Notes under the pieces: model-generated
What the model saw: only the letters and a program-made list of their open reading frames with translations
Told to the model about the DNA's origin: nothing
The model's database searches: none
In this document: positions 25,880 to 34,837 of the stretch, in pieces
Layout: each line of letters opens with the position of its first letter
Numbering within the stretch: position 1 is the first letter of the stretch
DNA from: Hypoxylon rubiginosum
Lineage: Eukaryota; Ascomycota; Sordariomycetes; Xylariales; Hypoxylaceae
Direction of reading: 5' to 3'
Assembly: GCA_902806565.1 (NCBI GenBank)
Contig: CADCXA010000004.1
Location: 124,001-188,000 of the forward strand
DNA length: 64,000 bases
Position numbers and translations under genes: made by a program

Positions 25880-26367
25880 GACGTGATTGGCGAATGCGTT
25901 AAGGTTCCAGATGTCACGGCGCAGTACTAAAAGGACGCGGAAGCAACCGAGATTTGTACTTTATTTGACTACCTACCTGATGTATCCGATTTCCCTACAC
26001 GCCAGGAAAATATTTTACCTTCGAGAAGTTGCGTTTAGGAAACGCATTAGAGTTACAGTGTGTTAGATACCTAGGTATTCGTCTGTAGCTGGAATGTGTA
26101 TGGATTCAGGGGTAAGATGGAAAGCGAACGACGTAAGTCCCGAGAGAGGAAGCATCGTCCAATACGGATAGATAATGAAAATAAGTTCAAGTTATGCGCA
26201 TGAACTAGATAAGTCGTGTAGCAGAACAGCAGAGAATAGGCAGAGGATGAGAACAAAAGAGACACCGTACCTTCACACTATCCTTAAAACTTCCACCTGA
26301 TAACTAGAAAAATTTGCCCTCGTAACCCATGTATTATCCCAAGTTATATAGCCGTATGTACAGACTC
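25880..26367. other. Intergenic region between convergent genes
   Basis: About 490 bases holding two 3' ends. An exact TACCTAGGTA palindrome lies at 26068-26077. Nothing else recognised. Confidence 0.4.
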
Positions 26368-27868
26368 TTAGATTAAGCTTACTTTAAAAGTTGCGCCTGC
26401 TTCCTGAACTCTTCTTATAAGATCGGCCCCTAGGAAAGCCGGAGTAAGGCAGCCGCCGATCATCTGGCCTTCCAGGCTCCTGGTGTAAAGTAATGACGCG
26501 GCTCCCTGGGCCAGGAAAAGCGCGGTGGTATGGTAGGCGCCCGATGGATACGAGAAACTCGCGTAAGCGCGAGGGGGGTTACCGCCGTCGTTCGAATCAG
26601 CTATAGCCACAGCCTCGAATTTTACTCGCGAATATCGTGTCTTTTCAACATCCGGCCCTTCGCCGGAGACGGGGAGGAATATCTTCGCAATGCTGCGAAA
26701 AAGCCTGAACTTCAGCGCAGTATTCAGGAGAAGAGTGTTCAATATGCGGAATAAACCGACCGCTGTGGACGACACCTTATCATACTCGTTATACTGGAAC
26801 TTGGGCCCATACCCCTGGTTTGTGCCTTTAAGCAAGCCCCAGGTCCTGTGCACCAGCGCTCGGTTCTCATCCGCACTGAAAGACGATGCTGAAAGCAAGC
26901 CAAGTATGGGTTCATGGCGAATGCCTAGAAAGTTAGTCGATGCTGAGGTTTGAGGTCCCTCGGTTGGCGATAGCACCCAGGGCTGTCTTGCTTGTTCGAG
27001 AGCCTGAGAATCGTAAGTACTGTCAGCCGTGATTGACTGAGCAGTACCGCCACTCGGAGAGAGTCTAACCCACGGAAAGTCATGAGCGTATGCAAAATTT
27101 GGAGCTTTCGGGAGGATTATCAAATGTCAGGCACTTACTCAGGCTCTGTTACAGACATTACTACCTCTTTCGTCCTCGATGATGCCTCTTCAGCTAATTT
27201 CCGTACGGTGGCCCATGCAAGAAGGTCTTGAGGCGCTGAAAATACTCCGCAAAGATAAATGAGTTGTTATTAAGCGAGTGAATTAAGCGGTCACTCTAGA
27301 AAAATCGCTACCCTGTAACTTACGGCAACTCCAGCGTTCACTGCCGCTTGGTGATACTTGTCGACGAACGTACGGAGAAGCGATATATCCTCGGCCCTAG
27401 CGAATGGACTTAGGAACAGCTCGGATGCACCCGTGTACAAATCAACTTACACGTCGATATAGTCGGTGCCATTCTCGATACAAGATCGAACCATAACTTC
27501 CCCAACCTGCTGATACGAAACCACGCTGATGCAGACCTTGCTCTCTTTGATCGCAGAGTCAAGCTGGGTAGGATTCTCGAGCGAGATCACCTCGATTACT
27601 GTATGTATTTTACGTCAGCTGGTCCCAGGCTAAAATTGGGAGCAGTAGGCTTCCAACCTAGTTGTGAGCGCTTGGAATCTATGTTGTTTAGCTTCTTAGT
27701 AAGAGTCTCCAGTTTAGACGTCGATCTACCGGCTATGGCCCATTCCAAGTCGGTTGGGAGGTTGCGGGCGATATGCTCTGCCGTGAGCGAGCCGGTGTAG
27801 CCGGTAGCCCCAAGGAGAAGGATGCCATATTTTCGCGATCTCCTTCGTTCTTCTATGGTTGCGTCCAT
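26368..27868 (-). CDS. Saccharopine-dehydrogenase-like NAD(P) oxidoreductase
   Basis: Five exons fit the family: 27868-27658, 27598-27451, 27396-27320, 27244-27139 and 27064-26368 (412 aa, all phases close). The Rossmann start is GILLLGATGYTGSLTAEHI; conserved blocks are AIAGRSTSKLE, VCISVVSYQQVGEVMVRSCI, NGTDYIDV, FVDKYHQAAVNAGVA, FSAPQDLLAWATVR and SPSGGTAQSI. The family is the trans-enoyl-reductase/saccharopine-reductase-like group found in many fungal accessory loci; it is not the lysine-pathway enzyme itself. One junction is odd: at 27323 a consensus GTAAGT donor would lose the frame, and the frame is kept only by a weaker donor GTTACA at 27319 with acceptor CGGAG at 27245. So the gene may carry a small lesion or use an unusual splice. 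It runs toward the alpha/beta hydrolase gene (convergent). Confidence 0.72.
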
Positions 27869-28685
27869 TGATGATGTGTCCGTTGATTTTGCATCAGCCC
27901 AATTTTGCATCAGCCCAATCCGTCTCATGCACCGTTAGCCATATATTCAACACTAGATATCGAGTCCTTTGTTGCCTTGTATCTACGACGAACTAAGATT
28001 CTACAGTATGGACTTGGGTACTTTATACATGTCGCCGAACCCACGTCCAAAGGGATGCGCCGGGCTAATATCACTCCTTGGTCGGCTATGAATCTTCTAG
28101 GATGGAATGAGACTAGTAAATGGTCCACGCGACATTATAGAAGATTATGAGGTTCGGGTGAACTAATGGTGCCGGGTGTTGTTGGTTCGGCATTTGGTTG
28201 AAAATCGTCCAAATATGTCTCCGAAGATTCCGATGACCAGCTATTCTATAGAATAGTCTCCTTAGCCAATTCCGCCAACGCCCACTGCATTAGCTGCTTT
28301 CGTACGCTGCCAGTGACTTGCGTAAGAATAAAGGAGTTGGTAGGAATTTAAATGGGATAAACTCACATCAGTTCATTAGGTATGAAGGCAAAATGACCAG
28401 GAGGGTTGGGAATGTATTTGCTAGCAAGTTGAATCATTTATATACCTAGGTAGGTGTCTAGTTTGCCGTCGGCGTCATGCTAGATGGGAGATAGTCTTGA
28501 CGCAAACTTGAGACGAGTACAGACAGCGTGAAGTGAATATCTCGCTGTTCGTCCAAGTTAAAACGAGTAGAGTCCTAGTAAGGGACAAATTGGCTGTATA
28601 ATGTCGGAAGTGTGCGAGTAAGTACAGAGGGTACGACTCCGTCATTACCCCTGAAATACGTTGTGGAGGAGTATGGGTAAAAGCC
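27869..28685. other. Intergenic region
   Basis: About 815 bases between two minus-strand genes. It contains a short direct duplication of CAATTTTGCATCAGCCCAAT-like text at about 27890-27918 and an exact TACCTAGGTA at 28443-28452. No gene seen. Confidence 0.4.
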
Positions 28686-30032
28686 TTAGGCGATATCGGC
28701 TTCCCTCTGTCGGTTCCGCAGTATGACTTTAATACAGTCGACGTTATCGACGCCAATCAGGCTTCGCTGCTCGTCCTTGATTTTCCAGACTTCCTCGATG
28801 TCCTGCTTGATCCGTCGTAGTGACGGGAGGTGGCGGACTTCGTACATGGCATCTATCCTCTCTCTCACAAATTGGCGTTGATCGTCGTCGATAGATTCGC
28901 ACCCAGCCGTCCAGAGGGGCCAAACCTGGGCTGATACGAGAGGTGAGGTGACCGGGACGAAAGCGAGCTGGGCGAGGCAGCGCCGGGCGTGCTTCAGTGC
29001 GGAAGGATGTGGCGAGCCTTGATTGCGCCAGACCCGATAAAGGTATATGAACGCAGCATCTTTATATGCCTGTACAGTATGCGCGACATCCCCTGACGCG
29101 TTGTCTGACTCATCTAGAGCATCGAGGACGTTCTCGACGGCGTGGCCCCGCGCATCAAGGCCTTCTGGACCCTGATCCCTCATCCTGCTAATCTGGCCAA
29201 CGATTCGCAACACCGAGGTGAGTTCTCTCATGGACTCTATACCCTCGATTGGAAACTTGCCGTCGAACTCAAAAAGTGGACTCGCGCCTCGCGAAACCGA
29301 GGCAAGGATATCATGATATGAACACAAGCTGAGAAGAAATGACGCGCTCGAGCTGTTCCACGTATCGATGCCGCCTTGGCTGATGATGGCTTTCGCCCCG
29401 GACAGATGGTCCACTCCAGAATCTATCGTGAAGAGTCGATCGGACACCTGTAACATCAGGATGCTAGCGAGAGACAATTCGGGGCTTTCCGTCTGGATAG
29501 TCTGACGCAGAGACGAAACGGCAGCCAGGCGGTGCCGCGTCGCTAGGGTATGAAGTGAATTGTCATGTCTTAATATGGCTAAGTGACATGCCGCTATGGA
29601 GCACAAGACAGACCGGAGCGCCGTCGAACACGATATCATTGGGGTGAGATGGACAAGGAACGGATTCCGAGAGGATGGGACCATAGAAACCATGCTAGCC
29701 AACGTCGTTGACCAGTGATTTAGAAGGTATCGATTTACCGTATTGACGTTGTTTGGTATAATGCATGATGGGTCGGGCCTTATCATCAGCTTCGTACACT
29801 CACGGGAAACTGCCGGGGCGGTCTTTTCCCGTTGCTGTTGCTGTTGCTGCTTGCTTTTGGCCGTCTTTGACTTTGGCGTCCGTTGAGGAGTTTGCCACTT
29901 TAGCCTCACCCCGTACCCTTTACATGTCTTGTGTAGACGAATACATCTACCGCAGAAGGGCTTCTGCTCGTCACACTTGTAACCATCCTCCCTACAAGTG
30001 AAGCAGCCGGTACGAGTCCTTGAAAAAGGCAT
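28686..30032 (-). CDS. Zn(II)2Cys6 transcription factor
   Basis: Single exon, 448 aa. The DNA-binding binuclear cluster is at the extreme N-terminus with Cys at 10, 13, 20, 27, 30 and 37 (C-x2-C-x6-C-x6-C-x2-C-x6-C), followed by a basic linker and a Gln run near residue 65. The middle region (about 110-300) resembles the fungal-specific 'DUF3468' regulator body with helices such as FLVHLTPMISCSTALRSVLCSIAACHLA. Proteins of this type commonly sit in and regulate small metabolic clusters. The neighbours (saccharopine-like oxidoreductase, hydrolase, 2OG oxygenase) would be candidate targets; this is inference from position only. Confidence 0.9.
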   Translation of the reverse strand: MPFSRTRTGCFTCREDGYKCDEQKPFCGRCIRLHKTCKGYGVRLKWQTPQRTPKSKTAKSKQQQQQQREKTAPAVSRECTKLMIRPDPSCIIPNNVNTVNRYLLNHWSTTLASMVSMVPSSRNPFLVHLTPMISCSTALRSVLCSIAACHLAILRHDNSLHTLATRHRLAAVSSLRQTIQTESPELSLASILMLQVSDRLFTIDSGVDHLSGAKAIISQGGIDTWNSSSASFLLSLCSYHDILASVSRGASPLFEFDGKFPIEGIESMRELTSVLRIVGQISRMRDQGPEGLDARGHAVENVLDALDESDNASGDVAHTVQAYKDAAFIYLYRVWRNQGSPHPSALKHARRCLAQLAFVPVTSPLVSAQVWPLWTAGCESIDDDQRQFVRERIDAMYEVRHLPSLRRIKQDIEEVWKIKDEQRSLIGVDNVDCIKVILRNRQREADIA

Positions 30033-31174
30033 TTTGCGATGGTGACGGTGACGGTAATCAACAGTGTAATGCGGAACTGATCAAGAGGAATCAGGTAATG
30101 AGATGGATAAGAGTGGAGAGAGACTGGTCCCAAGATCGCGCGACACGAATAGTGGCAGAGTGGACATGGAGCTTACCTAAGCCTATGGTTCTAGAGCTTC
30201 TTTACCCCAAGCGCTAGTTCTTATCTCGGGCTAGGAAGCATTTCATGTTCAAGGGTTTCAAATAAGCTAGTGGAACTGCCTAGGCACTTGCAGAAAAAGG
30301 GGAACAGCCAGATAGGAATCGAACCTAACACCCCTTATAACATCATAGGTCTTATAGCGTAGAATAATAAGAGACATTTTCGTTTTACCTCAAAGGTTTC
30401 TTTTGCAGCGATGAAGTTTACCTACATCTTAAACAAGTTGGTTAGCTGCCAAGCCCCTGAAAAAGGGGTTCGAGATGTTAGATTTTATCTGATGTCGAAT
30501 CGATTTCCTAAGTGATTTCTTCTAAGGAACGCAGTACTAGGTACATCGAAGAAAACAGCTACTAGGTAGGTGTGCTTTAATCTTGCCCCTTTATTTAAAC
30601 ACCTAGGATGTTAACATTTCCGACATATTGGAGGGTATCTTACACTTTCATGAGGATCGGCGTCGTTCACGTGGCTACCTCTTAAAAGCCGATACCGAAA
30701 ACTACGGGGAACTATTGCTAAAGGCTTGATGTGGTTGGCTGGACCGGACCCAATACAGCAGGTCAGCGTTTGCGACTTACACAGTAGCGGCCGTCGCCGA
30801 GAGCCCCCAATTACCTCCTACATGTACCTAGCGATAGGCCCGCATGATCCACCGATTCGCTACTACCTACCACTAGGGACAAAGATCTCAGCTGATGCTC
30901 CCCTGCCATGTGACGATATGAAGCTTGGGATTCATCAGTGACCTGTAAGTCGCTGCGGAAAACTCTATCTTGAAAGTTTGCACCTTTTCAGCAACTTCTG
31001 AGTAGGATACCCAGTCCAGCAACTTCTGAGTAGGATACCCAGTCATTCAGGGAAATCTTTAAAAGTGTCGGATCCGACCCAGCTTAGGTACCTACCTCCT
31101 GGCTGTCGATATCTCACCCAACGAGGGAGAAAAATAATAAGACCAAATAAAGCAAACAGCAAAAAATCTGCACC
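30033..31174. promoter_or_regulatory. Divergent upstream region of regulator and 2OG oxygenase
   Basis: About 1.1 kb separating the minus-strand regulator from the plus-strand oxygenase, so it can hold both promoters. It includes a perfect 28-bp tandem duplication (30989-31044) about 130 bp before the oxygenase start. On the minus strand, a perfect B-box word GGTTCGATTCC occurs near 30316-30326 without a recognisable tRNA body. Confidence 0.45.
30989..31044. repeat. Perfect 2 x 28-bp tandem repeat
   Basis: Two identical copies of a 28-bp unit beginning CAGCAACTTCTGAGTAGG, back to back, in the upstream region of the 2OG oxygenase. Identity is complete, so it is recent or selected. It could duplicate a binding site. 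Confidence 0.9.
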
Positions 31175-32498
31175 ATGCCTCAGCTTGCAGTGGCAGAAGA
31201 GCCGTCCATGGACTTGCCAATTATCGACCTGGACGTCTATCGCAGCAACCCGCTCTCCAGCTCCGCCGCCCAGGAGGAATGCGCCTGCGCCGCCCGCGCG
31301 CTGATCACGTACGGGGCGCTGGTGCTGCACGACTCCCGGGTGTCCGAGTCCGACAACGAGACCTTCCTGGACCTGCTCGAGGACTACTTCGCGCAGCCCG
31401 CGGAGACGCTGAAGCGGGATGAGCGGCCGGAGCTGGGCTACCAGGTCGGCGTCACCCTCGAGAACACCGAGAAGCCCAAGTGCGCCGTCGACGAGCCGTG
31501 CCTAGACGTGATCGAGCGGCTGGCGCCGGCGGAGCGGCCGTTGGATATCAGCGGCCACCAGCCCGATCCCAAGTGCCGCTTCTTCTGGCGCATGGGCGAG
31601 CCCGCACCCTACGCCACGCAATTTCCGGGCTTGAACGCCGAGAACGTGATTCCCGAGGTCCTGGCGATCAGAGAGCGGTGGACACCGGTTATGGAAACGT
31701 GGGGGAAGAGCATGAAGAGCGCGTAAGTGAACGGAGACGACGAGCATATTTCAATCGAATATCGTAAAAAGTGTGGCTAATCGTGAAACTACCTAGTGTC
31801 TCGGGGCTCGCTGAGATGGCCGCAGTAGGCATGGGACTTCCCGCCGAGACGTTCACTGATGCCGGGCGATACGGGTGAGTTTGCTTGTTTACTTACCTCC
31901 CATCTCGTCTTGCACCACGATACCACCAACTGTAACACCTACTAGTAGCTAACTCGGCGATAAGCCCGCACCTCCTCGCGCCAACAGCATCAGACCTCGA
32001 AAAGTACGGCTCCAAAGACACCATCCTGGCCGGCTTCCACACGGACCTAAACTTCCTCACCATCCACGGGCGCTCGCGGTACCCCGGCCTGCACGTCTGG
32101 GCGCGCAACACGGGCCGCCGCATCGCCGTCGGCATCCCGCGCCCGAAGCCCGGCCAGCCCGGGAGCTACCTCCTCGTGCAGGCCGGCAAGCAGCTCGAGC
32201 ACATCACGGGCGGGCTCGTCAAGGCCGGGTACCACGAGGTCGTCGTCAACCCTTCGACCGTGAACACCATCGCCGCGCGGCGTCGCGATTTCTCGGACCG
32301 GCCGCTGGTGCGTATTAGTAGCACTTTCTTCTGGCACCTGAATAGCGATTACGATCTGTCGCCTATCCCGGCCCTGGCGGACCAGGCGAAGGCCGTCCGT
32401 GCCGCGAATTTTGATCTGGGCCGTGATGAGGGCGGCGAAGTCGAATATGAACCAATGAAGGTCGGGCAGCAGGTTCAGAAGTAAGTCTTAGAAACAAC

Positions 32499-32533
<35 letters not shown>

Positions 32534-32577
32534 CCTCACCTTGCTGCCGGTTCCTCCTTTCCAGTTTACTAGGATAG
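31175..32577 (+). CDS. 2-oxoglutarate/Fe(II) oxygenase, isopenicillin N synthase-like
   Basis: Exons 31175-31722, 31797-31874 and 31965-32484 give 381 aa ending QQVQK. A fourth exon (32565-32577, ending NLLG) is possible because the stop codon sits in a consensus GTAAGT donor and TTTCCAG follows. The DIOX_N-type start is LPIIDLDVYRSNP. Iron ligands are H234-x-D236 in GFHTDLNFL and H288 in KQLEHITGG; the 2OG-binding R-x-S is R325-I-S in RISSTFFWHL. These enzymes hydroxylate, desaturate or cyclise small molecules and are common in fungal biosynthetic loci. No signal peptide. The exon 1 region is clearly GC-richer than its surroundings. The substrate is unknown. Confidence 0.88.
32500..32531 (+). 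repeat. Poly-C tract, 32 consecutive C
   Basis: An uninterrupted run of 32 C residues starting 16 bases after the annotated stop of the 2OG oxygenase, inside its 3' UTR or last intron. Homopolymers of this length are unstable and error-prone in assembly. Confidence 0.9.
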
Positions 32578-33362
32578 ACGTGCTGATTAGAGGACATAGT
32601 GAACTGAAGCATATCGCGCTGTTGGCATGAGGCTAGGATTGAGTTATTTAGCAGCTGTTCAGGCGACATACGTTCGCTCGATGTACTACGCAAGTCTGCA
32701 CCATAGCCAGAGAAGTCCCTAGCATAAGCGACACCTAGGTAGTGTATCAATACGCAGGTTCACCTCCGCTGTTGGTTTAGGCTTATCGATATATCGCAAG
32801 ATTTATAACATTACCTATGTTACCTAGGTATGTACGTACATATGTAGGTAGACATTGGAAGGCCGCGCGGAGAGCCAAACTAGTAAACCCTTCACTATTT
32901 ATCTCTTAGAGAGTTGAAGTTCAGTTGCTAGTATGTCACATAGGAGCCGGACGAAGAGTTGACGTTTCATGAGTTACTTGTTATCGGGTTCGCATGTGGC
33001 ACTATATATCGTACCAAGACTGCGGTAGCATTGCACGTTCACTGATTCAGCAGCCAATATCCGTGGGACAGTTCTTTAATAAAACAATAAAACAAAGGAG
33101 CCAGCCCATAAGCTTTCTCGTCAAGTCCCTTTCAAGAGTAACCTCTAGTTTAGTCTATCAAGTTGATAGCATTACCTATTCGCCCAAACGCCACGCAGCC
33201 CAAATCGCCAATGGCCAAAATTAAATCCATCTTTGTTACCCGCGTGGATAAAAAAAAACTCCCGTACTGCGCAAGTACTGACGCTAGATAGCCTATTTAT
33301 ATCCATAGCCTTTACGATCTAGCCCGTGTAGCGCGGCGGTAGATCAAAGGCCTTCCGTCATC
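32578..33362. other. Intergenic region between convergent genes
   Basis: About 785 bases with no gene. It contains an exact TACCTAGGTA at 32821-32830, followed directly by TGTACGTACATATGTAGGTA, a nested run of short palindromes. Confidence 0.4.
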
Positions 33363-34837
33363 TCAGTATCCCATCTCTCGCCTGGCAGGGACTGGAGGCG
33401 CTGGTTTCTTAGCCCTGCTTGGGGGTGGCGGCGGAGGTGCCTTCTTGCCGGCTCCTATTGTTCGCAAACCAGTGTTGCTTGCGCTCCGGCTGAGGCTTCC
33501 GTAGCTTGTTGCTGGGCTTTCACTGCGGTCATACTCAGGGCTTCCACTACTGGTAGCTGTGTCGTACTCGTCGACGTACACGTCAGGGCTCAAGTTCTGG
33601 TTTGTCTGAATTCTGTTCACGGGGCGTAGGTTATTGCGAAGGGATCCCACATTCGGCGGCGGTGCAGTGGGAGTTTTGCGGAGCGACTCGGGCAGCGGCG
33701 GCGGCGGAGCCTCGCGGTATGATGACAGTCTTGAGGATGGCCCTTCGAAAGCCCCACCGTGTGTAGAGGCGCGGTTTATACTCGGCCGGTGGGCCTCAGG
33801 GGTAACTGACCCACCGCCACGGTAGGGGCTAGAGCGAATGGGCATGCGCACAGGTTCAGGAGCAGGTTCCTCTTGTTCGTAGATGTCCTGTCGATTTGCC
33901 CATCGCTCAGTGCGATCCGAAAAGGAATGAGCCGTATTGCTCCTGCTCCTGTTTGTGGCTCGTCGTGAAAGGCCAGCTTCCGAAGAGCGGGGGCCGCCTT
34001 GACATTGGCCTTGACTACCAACCCATTCCTGTTTTACCCGCCTAAGTTCGTCGGCACAACGTTCGTAGTAGTCGAGTTCGCAGTCAAGGAAGCCTGTTAG
34101 ATCACGGACAGAGTCTGCTTCCGCCTCCTTGATGTCCTGCATACGGCGGAAAACGTCCTCCGAGGATTCTTCGTACTTGGCTTTCGCAGTTCGAAGCTCT
34201 TCGTCCAGTCTGAAGTCCTCTCGCTTTGACTTTTGCATCTTCACCATGCTCGAGTCATACGTAAGACGCCGACTTTCGAGCTTTTTCCGGGCAGACTGGT
34301 ATTCTTTCATCATTGCTAATGATCTCTCTAGCCCTTCTAACCAGTATGATGTAGCATGGGCGATATACGTCTCTTGTACGCCGGCAATGCGCTCGTTGGC
34401 TCTACCCATGGCTGGAATTCAATGTTAGCGGCTGTTTTTACAACCATCACTATTCAAAAGATAGAGCATACCGATTAGACAGTTGCCAAACTCAGAATCT
34501 GGCTCGAAGTCTTCCCCATGGCTTATCATTGTCCGGCCCAAGTAGCTGACGGGCAAGCCCTTCTCCTTGTCTTCGAATGTTTCGCCTCGACGGGAAAGTG
34601 ATTTGACATAGGCGGTCATCGATTTCTGCAGGCGTTCATATCCTATAATACGCGAGTACGAGTTAGCTGCTGAGATTGATATATGCAACGGTCCCTAATC
34701 GATATCGTACCTTCATGTCGTAGAGCCATCTCGGTCTCTAAATTTCTGAACTCGTCAGAATGGCCAGTCTTGGCCTCCTGGCCCATCTTCTCGCCGGCCC
34801 ATTGGAAGGCACGGTCGATCTTCTTGGTGAAATTCAT
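33363..34837 (-). CDS. BAR-domain protein with proline-rich C-terminus
   Basis: Exons 34837-34711, 34642-34472 and 34411-33363 (448 aa, phases close). The N-terminal half is a predicted helical BAR domain: FTKKIDRAFQWAGEKMGQE, RNLETEMALRHEGYERLQKS, EFGNCLIAMGRANERIAG, KLESRRLTYDSSMVKMQKSK and DLTGFLDCELDYYERCADEL, i.e. an Rvs161/167-type membrane-curving dimer acting in endocytosis and cortical actin. The C-terminal half is disordered, Ser/Pro-rich and ends with PPPPPPSR and PAPPVPARR motifs that would bind SH3 partners. Unlike Rvs167 there is no SH3 domain of its own. The tail is therefore a ligand rather than a reader, complementary to SH3-containing Rvs or Abp1-type proteins. Confidence 0.9.

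Noticed and set aside
30301..30350. Possible minus-strand tRNA (perfect B-box word GGTTCGATTCC)
   Set aside because: No A-box at usable distance, no acceptor pairing and an 11-base 'anticodon loop'; at best a 3' relic.
32047..32337. Minus-strand frame opposite the 2OG oxygenase
   Set aside because: Shadow of GC-rich exon 3; the plus strand carries all catalytic motifs.
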